Positions 46,634-56,200 of a DNA stretch of 64,000 bases are shown here, in pieces. A program made the position numbers and the translations under genes. This DNA comes from Phycisphaerales bacterium (GTDB lineage Bacteria > Planctomycetota > Phycisphaerae > Phycisphaerales > SM1A02). The stretch lies in the NCBI GenBank assembly GCA_029260575.1, contig JAJDDB010000004.1, positions 248,001 through 312,000 of the forward strand. The letters run 5' to 3'. Below the pieces are notes generated by a model. The model was not told the origin of the DNA, ran no database searches, and saw only the letters and a program-made list of their open reading frames with translations. Each line of letters begins with the position of its first letter. Position 1 is the stretch's first letter.

Positions 46634-49222
46634 GTGAAATCCGATCGATTTCGAGAAGTCGAACGCATCTTCCACGCAGCGCGGCGTGTGATCGCGACTG
46701 AGCGCGCGGCGCTGCTCGATCGGGAATGTGGTGATGATCGATCGCTTCGGGCGGATGTCATGGCGCTGCTCAAGACTCATGAGGACACGTCAGGAGCAGG
46801 CCTGCACGCGCCGGCACTCGGTGTAGGTTTCAATCTCGATCAGGATGTGAGTGCAACGTCGAACATAGGTGACCAAGGGAACGGCCGAATCGGCCATTAC
46901 AGAATCATTTCCTTACTCGGCATGGGCGGGATGGGTGAAGTGTTTCTGGCCGAGAATGAAAACACTGGTCAGCGCGCGGCATTGAAACTGATCCGTCGAG
47001 GTGTGCTGTCACCGCAGCTTTTGCGGCGCTTTGACCTGGAAGCACAGGTGCTTGGTCGGTTGAAGCATGTTGGGATTGCACAGATATACGATGCTGACGT
47101 TCAGGACGGGCAGCCGTACATCGCCATGGAGTACGTTCAGGGCATGCGCTTGTCGGAATGGGTTGAACGTGAGATTCCAAGTACACACGAACGGCTGGGA
47201 CTGTTCGCAGACATTTGCGACGCAGTGCACTATGCGCACACGAACGGAGTCATTCACAGGGATCTAAAGCCAGACAACGTACTTGTCACGGAACGCTCCG
47301 GGACCAGTCGCGAGGGGGATCGCAAGACTGGGGGCATCAGGACCGCAGTTGGTCCCATTGCAAAGATCGTTGATTTCGGAATTGCCCGCCTTACCGATTC
47401 GGACATTCGCACAACAACGCTGAAGACAGACCGCGGACAATTGCTCGGCACACTGCAGTATATGAGCCCCGAGCAGGCAACTGGCGACCCCTTGTTGCTC
47501 GATGCACGCAGTGATGTATATGCGCTAGGCGTGCTGGGATATGAGTTGATTGCCGGACGGGCACCCTACGATCTTTCGAATTGTCCGATCCCGGAAGCGG
47601 TGCGCATCATAGCGGAACAGGACGCAGCGCTTCTGTCGGACACGAATCGAACGCTGCGTGGCGACGTGACTACGGTGTTCGTGAAGGCGCTCGACAAAGA
47701 TCCGGCGCGGCGGTATCAGTCGGCGCAGGATCTTGGGGAGGACATACGCCGATTCCTCGCCAACGCGCCAATCCTCGCCCATCCACCAAGTGCGCTCTAT
47801 CAGATGCGCAAATTTGCATTGCGGCACCGTGCCTTCGTTTCAGCGGTGTGCATCATTGCGATTGTGCTGCTTGGGGCGACTATTACCTCGATTGTCTTTG
47901 CTGTGCATACAGAGCGTGCGCGAGGCGTCGCTGAGCAACGATCAGAGGACCTTCATTCACTGACGCAATCGTTGATTTTTGAAATTGACACAACTATAGA
48001 AAACGTACCCGGGGCACTCGCGGCGCGCAAACTCCTCGTTCAGAAAGGCCTGGAGTACCTGAGTCTGTTGCGGCAGGATGCAGAAGATGATCTCGATCTG
48101 CTCAATGAGATCGCAGTGGGGTACATTCGACTGGGTGATGTACAAGGCGATCCTCACACATCGAACATAGGCGACACGAACGGCGCACTTCACAGCTACA
48201 CGATCGCCTGGGAATTACTGGAACTAGTGCAAGAAGTCGGCTCGAACGATCGCTTCACTGCGTTGGTGAAGATCGGCGAAGTACGCCTTGCAATGAACGA
48301 ACATGCAGCGGCCGCAGATACATTCGAACGCGCATTGCGAGAAATACATGATCGAGCTTCAGACGATATCGAAAATATCGACACGTTGCGGCATCTGTTG
48401 ATTGCGCACGGCCGGCTTACAGATACCTCGCGCAGCGCCGGCGATGAAGTCCGTGCGACGGAACACGAAGAACATGAGAAGCAGCTCACCGAACGACTGG
48501 CGAAGCTGTATCCAAACGATCGGCGTGTTCAGCGGGACCTGGCGATTGCGTCGTTCAAATCCGGAACGCGATCACTGATGGCCGATGCGCTAGACGAAGC
48601 GTTGCACTTTTTTGAGGGAAGTATCACCATTCTGGAACGCCTCGCGAATTCAGCTGATATCAATGACATTGCGCGCTCCGATCTTGCGGCTGCGTACGAG
48701 CGGCGAGGTCAGACCCTGCACCGCCTGAAAAGGATTGATGAGGCTGCCGAGAGCTACAAGCTGGCAGTTCAGGTCGGCGAAGATCTCGTCAAAGACGATG
48801 CTCAGAACGTCTATGCGAAGGCGTCATTGTGTTCTCAATACTGTCTGCTTGGTGAGTTGATGCTGTCGATAGATGATTCAAACGCGGCATTGACGGCGTT
48901 CGAGCGGTATCTCGAACTGACAGAAGAAGTGGCGACCGCGGATCCGCACGTCGCGGCGTATCAGCGAGAGTTCGGTGTGGCGTTGTACAAAATGGCGGAG
49001 TGGTACGGTGCGCAGGCGAGCGATGAGCCTCTCAATCTGGCGGAGCGCATCGAGACTCGCAACATGAGCTGCCAGTGGCTGAAGCGCAGTGTCGATCAGT
49101 TTGATCGTATGAAACAGGCCGGGCAGCTGGCAGAAAGCGATATCGGTGTACCGGCCATGCTGCATGCAGAGCTTGCTGAATGCAACGCGCAACTGGATGA
49201 ACTACGACGAGCCGGTCACTGA
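46634..49222 (+). CDS. Transmembrane Ser/Thr protein kinase with TPR-like region
   Basis: An 862-residue kinase from the GTG at 46634; the N-terminus RFREVERIFHAA is typical of planctomycete kinases. The Gly-rich loop LLGMGGMGEVF is near 93-103, the ATP-binding Lys in AALKLI near 117, the catalytic loop IHRDLKPDN near 207-215, and DFGIAR near 247. A membrane segment (VSAVCIIAIVLLGATITSIVFAV) is near 400-422. The outside part of about 430 residues is helical with TPR-like units (for example ALTAFERYLELTEEVA). It would sense or bind a partner outside and phosphorylate inside, probably acting on the sigma factor encoded just before. Confidence 0.92.
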   Translation: MKSDRFREVERIFHAARRVIATERAALLDRECGDDRSLRADVMALLKTHEDTSGAGLHAPALGVGFNLDQDVSATSNIGDQGNGRIGHYRIISLLGMGGMGEVFLAENENTGQRAALKLIRRGVLSPQLLRRFDLEAQVLGRLKHVGIAQIYDADVQDGQPYIAMEYVQGMRLSEWVEREIPSTHERLGLFADICDAVHYAHTNGVIHRDLKPDNVLVTERSGTSREGDRKTGGIRTAVGPIAKIVDFGIARLTDSDIRTTTLKTDRGQLLGTLQYMSPEQATGDPLLLDARSDVYALGVLGYELIAGRAPYDLSNCPIPEAVRIIAEQDAALLSDTNRTLRGDVTTVFVKALDKDPARRYQSAQDLGEDIRRFLANAPILAHPPSALYQMRKFALRHRAFVSAVCIIAIVLLGATITSIVFAVHTERARGVAEQRSEDLHSLTQSLIFEIDTTIENVPGALAARKLLVQKGLEYLSLLRQDAEDDLDLLNEIAVGYIRLGDVQGDPHTSNIGDTNGALHSYTIAWELLELVQEVGSNDRFTALVKIGEVRLAMNEHAAAADTFERALREIHDRASDDIENIDTLRHLLIAHGRLTDTSRSAGDEVRATEHEEHEKQLTERLAKLYPNDRRVQRDLAIASFKSGTRSLMADALDEALHFFEGSITILERLANSADINDIARSDLAAAYERRGQTLHRLKRIDEAAESYKLAVQVGEDLVKDDAQNVYAKASLCSQYCLLGELMLSIDDSNAALTAFERYLELTEEVATADPHVAAYQREFGVALYKMAEWYGAQASDEPLNLAERIETRNMSCQWLKRSVDQFDRMKQAGQLAESDIGVPAMLHAELAECNAQLDELRRAGH

Positions 49223-49397
49223 GCGCGACGCAGAGGTCTGGGTCGATCTTCATAGCCCAGCAGACTGCGGCGGTGCAAGATCGTGCGGGCGATTATCTAC
49301 ACATATTGCTGCTGTCGAGGTGCTGACTCGACATTATGCTGGAACTCGTAATCGCGAAAATCGGTGTCGGTACCGAGTATTTGAAAGAAACGACATC

Positions 49398-49832
49398 TCA
49401 TGACGCAGACCCGGGTTTGCCATTCGATGATGTGGGGAGAAAAACCGAGAGTGTTGTCTGGCGCAGCGTCTGCTTGAATTGATCTTGTGCATTGCGAAGA
49501 CAATCATGCAATGCGCATCCATCACCCACGCCGCATATGCCGCCGCCGAACGGACACATCTCTGTTCGATCCTCACGCTCAAAGAGACGAAAAATATCGT
49601 AGAGCACAATCTGCTCAGGGCAGCGGGCCAGTGCGTAACCACCGCCCGGCCCCCGGACGCTCCTGACCAGGCCGGCCTGTGCGAGACTACTCAGGATCTT
49701 TGCAACTGATGGTTGTTTCAAACCGCGATCGCGGGCTATGGCGGCTGCCGAGAGAAGTGTTCGGCCATCGTCGAACACCTCCGCCAACCTGCTTAGAGAA
49801 GCCATGGCGTACGTTGTTTGTTTTCCAAACAT
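49398..49832 (-). CDS. Rrf2-family regulator with conserved Cys cluster
   Basis: A 144-residue regulator from the ATG at 49832 (MFGKQTTYAMASLSRL). The winged helix is typical of the Rrf2 family: LKQPSVAKILSSLAQAGLV followed by SVRGPGGGYALAR. The C-terminal part carries four Cys in CPFGGGICGVGDGCALHDC, a pattern that in IscR and NsrR binds an iron-sulfur cluster sensitive to iron-sulfur status or nitric oxide. The gene is divergent from the nitrite-oxidoreductase-like operon, which ends with a RIC-type repair protein; NsrR-like control by nitric oxide is therefore likely but not proven. Confidence 0.9.
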   Translation of the reverse strand: MFGKQTTYAMASLSRLAEVFDDGRTLLSAAAIARDRGLKQPSVAKILSSLAQAGLVRSVRGPGGGYALARCPEQIVLYDIFRLFEREDRTEMCPFGGGICGVGDGCALHDCLRNAQDQFKQTLRQTTLSVFLPTSSNGKPGSAS

Positions 49833-49923
49833 CAGCACGGCTTTCTATTTGCAACGCGACCACAGCAGTCGAGCCCGGCATTGTCGCCGAGCCAGCCAAA
49901 ACCATTCTCATGAAAGTGTACTC

Positions 49924-49937
49924 TTATTTACGAATAA
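49924..49937. promoter_or_regulatory. Possible Rrf2 operator between divergent genes
   Basis: TTATT-TACG-AATAA is a perfect dyad in the AT-rich middle of the 200-base space between the Rrf2 gene and the respiratory operon. Rrf2 regulators commonly bind AT-rich dyads at such positions. No clear -35/-10 pair was assigned. Confidence 0.35.
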
Positions 49938-50033
49938 ATGGTCTGATTATCTTGAATTAGTTGGGATTCGCTGATAGCGTGCCGCACATACGCGATGAAG
50001 CAGTCCTGACGACCGTCCATTGGAAGTGCCCAA

Positions 50034-51290
50034 ATGAACTCCGTGCAGGATATTTCAACCAGCCACGACCCTCATGGGGATCATCTCGCCCATCATTTTG
50101 GCACACACCGGCAACAGGCCGATGCAGCGAAACTTGGGATGTGGCTTTTTCTGGCGACCGAAATCCTGCTCTTCGGCGGGCTCTTCTGTGCGTATGCGGT
50201 GTATCGAGGCAATCGCCCGGAACTCTTCGATTACGGCAGCCAATTTCTTGATACCAGTTGGGGGGCTATCAACACCATCGTGTTGATTTTCAGTAGCTTC
50301 ACCATGGCAATTGCAGTGTGGTGCGCTCAACATGCGCGCAAAGGACTGACTGCATTCTTCCTTGTGTTGACACTGTTGTGCGGCATCGATTTTCTTGGCA
50401 TCAAGTACATCGAGTACATGCACAAATTCCATGAAAACCTCGTCTGGGGTGTCGGCTTTTATGAACCGGCACATCCACCGCCCGCCGCTCTCGAGGATGC
50501 TTTGACAGGATCCGACCTGTCACCGGCAGCGGCAACGCTGCTGCCCGGCGATGAAGCCAACGGGCGCATCCTATATCGCAATACCTGCGCTGCTTGTCAC
50601 GGCGCGCGTGGCGAGGGTCTTCCAAGTCTTGGAAAACCCCTGCAGACAAGCGATTTCGTAGCCGGGCTCGACGACAGGGGTGTCGTCGAGTTTCTCAAGG
50701 TCGGGCGCATGCCAAATGACCCGTTGAACACCACCGGCCAGGCAATGCTGCCGCGCGGTGGGAATTCGAGGCTGTCGGACCAGGATCTGTATGACATTAC
50801 TGCATTCCTGCGCGTGCTTATGAGTCGCCCCGATGGCGAGCAACCAGCAGGTGCGCCGGCCAATAGAGATCAGGCGAGCGCGCGAAATGAAGAAGGCGAC
50901 GCGCAAGAGGCGTTCAGTATTCCACGTTCGATCGTGCCGGTTGCTGAGATCGGGCCGCTCGGGTTTTCACAGGATGCACTTGGTCACGCGTACGGCCGCA
51001 AGCCGGCGATGGACAGTCACACCGCGAAGGAAACAAAAATCGATCCGCGATACGACCCGAACAGGCCGCCGGATGCGCACTTGTTCTTCGGTATCTATTT
51101 CGCAATGACCGGCCTGCATGGTGTTCATGTCGTTATTGGCCTGATCGTCATCACCTGGCTTCTGATCCGAACTCTACGCGGGCACTTCAGTCACTCGTAC
51201 TTCACGCCGGTCGATCTCGGTGGCCTGTACTGGCACATCGTAGATGTGATCTGGATTTTTCTCTTCCCGTTGCTCTACCTGATTCACTGA
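50034..51290 (+). CDS. Cytochrome oxidase subunit III-like protein with inserted cytochrome c domain
   Basis: A 418-residue membrane protein; the start follows GGAAG. Helices 1-3 (LGMWLFLATEILLFGGLFC, NTIVLIFSSFTMAIAVW, LTAFFLVLTLLCGIDFLGI) and helices 4-5 (LFFGIYFAMTGLHGVHVVIG, YWHIVDVIWIFLFPLLYL) match five-helix COX3/NorE proteins. Between helices 3 and 4, about 170-270, sits a class I cytochrome c domain with CAACH at 185-189 and a distal Met, probably in GRMPND. In the five-helix topology this loop is periplasmic, which is where heme c is attached. No subunit I or II is encoded nearby. It is the first gene of the NXR-like operon and may carry electrons from it. Whether it pairs with a distant oxidase or NO reductase is unknown. 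Confidence 0.88.
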   Translation: MNSVQDISTSHDPHGDHLAHHFGTHRQQADAAKLGMWLFLATEILLFGGLFCAYAVYRGNRPELFDYGSQFLDTSWGAINTIVLIFSSFTMAIAVWCAQHARKGLTAFFLVLTLLCGIDFLGIKYIEYMHKFHENLVWGVGFYEPAHPPPAALEDALTGSDLSPAAATLLPGDEANGRILYRNTCAACHGARGEGLPSLGKPLQTSDFVAGLDDRGVVEFLKVGRMPNDPLNTTGQAMLPRGGNSRLSDQDLYDITAFLRVLMSRPDGEQPAGAPANRDQASARNEEGDAQEAFSIPRSIVPVAEIGPLGFSQDALGHAYGRKPAMDSHTAKETKIDPRYDPNRPPDAHLFFGIYFAMTGLHGVHVVIGLIVITWLLIRTLRGHFSHSYFTPVDLGGLYWHIVDVIWIFLFPLLYLIH

Positions 51291-51332
51291 CGATCGATTG
51301 TGCGTTCGACAATCGCACACCTGGAGCGTCCG

Positions 51333-53225
51333 ATGGAAACGACTGATTCACACCTAATTCAGAATGACAGAGTGCGCCAACCAAAGCTCCCGCGGGGGGT
51401 CGTTGTCGGCGCTGTCATCAGCGTGTTTGCGATCAATCTTGGAATTCTGTTCTACGCCGTTCGTGTCGCGCTGCCACATGATGGCGCACAACCTGCGGCA
51501 ACTGCAGCAAACATGGCAAGCGCGCTGACAGCGTCAACTGGCGGCTCAGAGTCGTCGGTGCCCGGGCAACCGGCAGTCTCACTGGTACCGGCGCGCAGCG
51601 AAGTGCACAACCCGATTGATCTGCCCAGCGCCGCAGAGGTTGCGCACCTGTATGTGCAGCATTGTGCAGCATGTCACGGACAGGACGGCCGAGGTTCCGG
51701 GCCTGCGGCTGAGCAGCTGTACCCCAAGCCACGCGACTTTGTGGACAGCCCGTTTCGATTCGCATCGACCGGAGGAACGAACGACCAGATTATCGCTGCC
51801 ATCGAACGCACGATTCATCAGGGCGTCCCGCGGAGCGCGATGCCGGGCTTCGGCGGCGTGCTGACGGAGCGGCAGATTGCCGGCCTGTCACGACATGTAT
51901 TGAAATTGCACGGCGAAGACGGCGCTGCTGCGCCCTTTGTGGAATTCGATCTTGGACAGCGCCCGCCGGTCACAGCTGAGTTGCTTGCGCGTGGCGAAGA
52001 GTTGTACACAGCACTGACCTGCATCACCTGCCACGGACCCAATGGACACGGTTTTGGCGATGCAGCCCGCGGGCTGCGCGATTCAATCGGGCGCCCGGTT
52101 CGCCCGGCCGATCTTGCATCGGGTCTGTTTAAATCCGGACAGAACTCGCAGAGCATTGCGCGCACGATTCTCAATGGTGTGCCCGGCACTCCGATGACCG
52201 GGTACGAATCAATGCTCATCCACGACAATGCTGACGGATCGCGCAACACCTTCGACACGTGGGCCATCGTCTCATACATCGAGAACCTGACGCCGCGTCA
52301 GGCGTACACCGGTGAATCATCCGGCGCGTCTATTCGAGTACATACAGCGTCAAGTGACGCCATGCTCAGCGATCCGACGCACATCTCCTGGCTTGGCATC
52401 AAGCCGGCGACGCTTGCGGTGCGTCCACTCTGGCAGCGGCAGGAACGAACGACATCAATCGATGTGCGTTGTGTTCGCACTTCGACGCAGATCGCCATCT
52501 GCATTGACTGGCGCGACGATTCGCTGGACATCGCGCGTGATATGGGTATGTACCCCGATGCTGTGGCCATGATGTTTTCGCTTGGCACTGAAGTTCCAGC
52601 TCTGCCTATGGGTGTCAATGTCGAAGGCTTTCAGCCCCGGCAACCGGTGAACATTTGGCACTGGAAAGCGGACCGGCAGTTTGACGCTATCACCGGCCAA
52701 CGACATGCGGGGACTGACCTGCAGGAACTCTTCGATGGTCGCTGGTACTTGTTCACCGAAAAGTCAGCCGCGTTGCTGCGCGATATGCATGCGGAGGCAT
52801 ATCCCGCACAGGTGTCCTATGACGGCGCTGCTGTGGAACCGATCTACAACACCGCAGAAACAGCCGGCAACGTGACTGCCCAGCAGTTCCTTACCGATCG
52901 AGCAGTGCTCGAGGCGAATGCATTGGGCTTCGGCTCACTGTCACCACAACCACCCGACCAGCAGCACATCGACAGTTGCGCCGCGTGGACGGATGGACTA
53001 TGGCGCGTGGTGATGGTGCGCACGCTTGATTCGAGTGATGACAACGATGTTCGTTTCGTCTCTGCGGAGCGCATTCCGGTTGCCCTTGCCGTCTGGAATG
53101 GGTCAAAGGATGACTCGGCAGGAGTCAAGCTGATCACGAGTTGGCACTGGCTTGCGCTTGATGGCGAACGCAGCATGGCGGGCGGATCCACAACAAACAA
53201 CCAATTGAGGAACGGTGATGAGTAG
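51333..53225 (+). CDS. NXR-like gamma subunit: two cytochrome c domains fused to a heme b domain
   Basis: A 630-residue protein from the ATG at 51333 (after GGAG). A membrane anchor lies near 22-45 (VVVGAVISVFAINLGILFY). Two cytochrome c domains follow: CAACH at 111-115 and CITCH at 230-234, with candidate Met ligands in SAMPGFGG and TPMTGYE. From about 340 the sequence resembles the heme b-binding gamma subunit of type II DMSO-reductase enzymes (ethylbenzene dehydrogenase/NxrC group), with DPTHISWLGI, an MMFSLGTEVPALPMG block and IPVALAVWNGS...DSAGVKLITSWHWLAL at the end. It should take electrons from the beta subunit and pass them through heme b to heme c. Its stop overlaps the alpha start by eight bases. 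Confidence 0.85.
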   Translation: METTDSHLIQNDRVRQPKLPRGVVVGAVISVFAINLGILFYAVRVALPHDGAQPAATAANMASALTASTGGSESSVPGQPAVSLVPARSEVHNPIDLPSAAEVAHLYVQHCAACHGQDGRGSGPAAEQLYPKPRDFVDSPFRFASTGGTNDQIIAAIERTIHQGVPRSAMPGFGGVLTERQIAGLSRHVLKLHGEDGAAAPFVEFDLGQRPPVTAELLARGEELYTALTCITCHGPNGHGFGDAARGLRDSIGRPVRPADLASGLFKSGQNSQSIARTILNGVPGTPMTGYESMLIHDNADGSRNTFDTWAIVSYIENLTPRQAYTGESSGASIRVHTASSDAMLSDPTHISWLGIKPATLAVRPLWQRQERTTSIDVRCVRTSTQIAICIDWRDDSLDIARDMGMYPDAVAMMFSLGTEVPALPMGVNVEGFQPRQPVNIWHWKADRQFDAITGQRHAGTDLQELFDGRWYLFTEKSAALLRDMHAEAYPAQVSYDGAAVEPIYNTAETAGNVTAQQFLTDRAVLEANALGFGSLSPQPPDQQHIDSCAAWTDGLWRVVMVRTLDSSDDNDVRFVSAERIPVALAVWNGSKDDSAGVKLITSWHWLALDGERSMAGGSTTNNQLRNGDE

Positions 53226-56200
53226 CGATACGTTTCACAACGGCAACGCGGGCGATGATGCGCACACCGGCTTCAATCGCAGGAGATTCCTGCAGACACT
53301 CGGAGCAGGCACGCTTGCAGCATGGGGCTGGAATCCTGTCTCGTCTGCATTGGCTGCGATACAGGGTGTATCCAATCCTCTCGAGTACTACCCCGGGCGC
53401 GATTGGGAATCGGTGTACCGCGATCAATACCGATACGACCGAACGTTCACGTGGATTTGTGCGCCCAATGACACGCATATGTGTCGGCTTCGCGCATTTG
53501 TGCGCAACGGCATCATTATTCGCAGCGAGCAGAATTATGACCACGATCGCTGCGGCGATCTGTATGGCAATACGTTGACCAAGGCATGGAATCCACGCGG
53601 GTGCCTGAAGGGTTACACATTCCACAAACGCGTGTATGGTCCTAATCGGCTGCGCGGTCCTGTGCTGCGAGCAGGCTGGAAACAATGGGTCGATGCAGGT
53701 TGCCCGAGCCTTTCTGATGACCCGGCGCTGCGCACGAAGTACATGTTTGACAACCGCGGCACCGATTCGTTTGTGCGCGTCTCCTGGGAACAGGCTACGT
53801 CGTACGTTGCCAAGGCAATGGTTGCCATTGCAGGGACATACAGCAATGAGGACGGTCGTCGTCGCCTCATAGCTGACGGATACGACCCCGCGATGCTCAC
53901 AAAATGGAATAGCGCGGGTACACGGCTGATGAAGTTCGGCTCGAACCTGCCGATCCACGGCCTGGTCGGGAAGTTTGGTATCTACCGTTTTGCGAACATG
54001 CTCGCGCTGCTGGATCACAATGTCCGTGGCGTAGGGCCGGACAAGGCGCAGGGCGCGCGCGATTGGAATGAATATACATGGCGTGGTGATCAGGCGCCGG
54101 GTACACCGTACGCCACCGGCTTGCAGGCATGCGACATGGACTTCAGCGATCTGCGTTCCAGCAAGTTCATTCTCCAGGTCGGTAAGAACCTGGTTGAAAA
54201 CAAAATGCCTGAAAGCCACTGGCTCAACGAGACGATGGAGCGCGGGGCGAAAATCGTTTGCATTACGCCCGACTACAGCGCGCCATCGGCCAAGGCTGAC
54301 TACTGGATCGGCACGCGCCCTGGACTCGGCGATCTTGCATTGTTGCTGGGTGTTGCCAAATTGATCATTGACAACGGCTGGACTGATGAGCCGTTTATCA
54401 AGCAGTTCACAGATCTCCCATTGTTGGTGCGCACGGATACGTTGCGCCGGCTGCGTCCGGAAGATGTCATCGCAGGCTACGAACCGAAGGACATTCGCGG
54501 CGGGCCGAGTTATTCCGTGCAGGGGATCACCGATGCGCAGCGCGCACAAATCGGTGATTTCTGCATGTGGGATGCGCAAGCGAACAAAGTCGTTGCAGTA
54601 AGCCGCGATGAAGTCGGCAAACACATTGCGTTTGATCCCGCATTGACCGGCGAGTTTACGATCACGACCACTGATGGCGAGTCCGTGACGGTCATGCCGA
54701 TCTACGAAATGTATCGCCGACACTTACGTGATTACGATGTCGAGACGGCCGCCCAGATCAGCGGCGCGAAGCCGGAATTGATTGAACGTCTTGCCAAAGA
54801 CATGGCAACTATCAAACCGGCTGCCATTCACCTCGGTGAAGGCATCAATCATTATTTCCACGCCACATTGCACAACCGTGCGTGTTTTCTGCTGATGGCG
54901 CTGACCGGGAATTATGGCCGACATGGCTCGGGCGTGTATTCATGGGCAGGCAACTACAAAGGCGCGCTCTTTCAGGCCGCGCCGTGGGCCGGGCCCGGCG
55001 TGGGCGCATTCATAGATGAAGACCCATTTCATCCCGTGCTCGATGAAGACGGCGAGCTGACGCATGAACACCTGCATCACTATGCCTCTGCCGAGGAGCC
55101 GAGCTACTGGGCGCATGGCGAACAGATTCTGCGCGTCAATACACCTGAAGGCGAGAAAGTCTTCACCGGCAACACGCATCTGCCCACGCCGACCAAAATG
55201 CTCTGGTACAACAATGCGAACTTCATAAACCAGGCGAAGTGGGTGTATGAGCTGATTCAGAATGTCCTTCCCAAGATGGACATGATCGTCGATCAGCAAA
55301 TCGAATGGACCGGTTCAGCGGAATATTCGGATGTAGTTCTGCCTGCCAACTCATGGGTTGAGTTTCAGGATCACGAAGTCGGGGGGTCATGCTCAAACCC
55401 GTTCATCCAGATCTGGGGGCGCGATGGCGTTGCGCCGGTGCATGATACCAAAGACGATGCGGTGATCTTTGCGATGGTTGCCAACGCATTGACTGCTGAG
55501 ACGGGCGACAGTCGGTTTGCTGATTTCTGGAAGTTCGTCACTGAACGAAAGAGCAAAGTTTACATTCAACGGGTGTTCAACAGTTGCACAACTACACGCG
55601 GCAAAGATGGACCGTACGACGTAGATAAGATGATTGCTGGCGAATACGGCGGAGAACCAGGCGCGGCACTATTCCTGTTCCGAACCCATCCGCGCATTCC
55701 GTTCTACGAACAGGTCAACGACAGCATTCCGTTCTATACCGATTGCGGTCGAGTTTCAGCGTATTGCGACCTTCAGACTGCGATCGATGCCGGTGAAAAC
55801 CTGATCGTGCATCGCGAAGGTGTGGAAGCCACGCCGTACCTGCCGAATGTCATTGTTTCGACGAGCGAGTACATTCGGCCGAGGGATTGGGGTATCGATC
55901 CGGGTGAGATGGACGGCGATCTGCGCACGGTGCGCAATATCAAGATGCCGTGGAGCAGCGCGAGTCGAACGGTCAATCCGCTTTGGGACAAGGGGTTTCA
56001 CTTCTTCTGCTCGACGCCCAAGAGCCGCCACACCGTGCATTCATCGTGGTCAGCCGTGGACTGGCACGCGCTCTGGTCGAGCAACCACACCGACACGCGC
56101 CGCCGCGATAAGCGCACACCCGGCGTTGCGGATCGACAGATCCAGATGAACCCACAGGCCGCAATCGATCAGGGTTTGAACGAGGGCGACTACGTGTACG

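Noticed and set aside
53134-54723. 529-residue minus-strand frame opposite the alpha subunit
   Set aside because: Shadow of the NXR-like alpha gene; no domain is visible.
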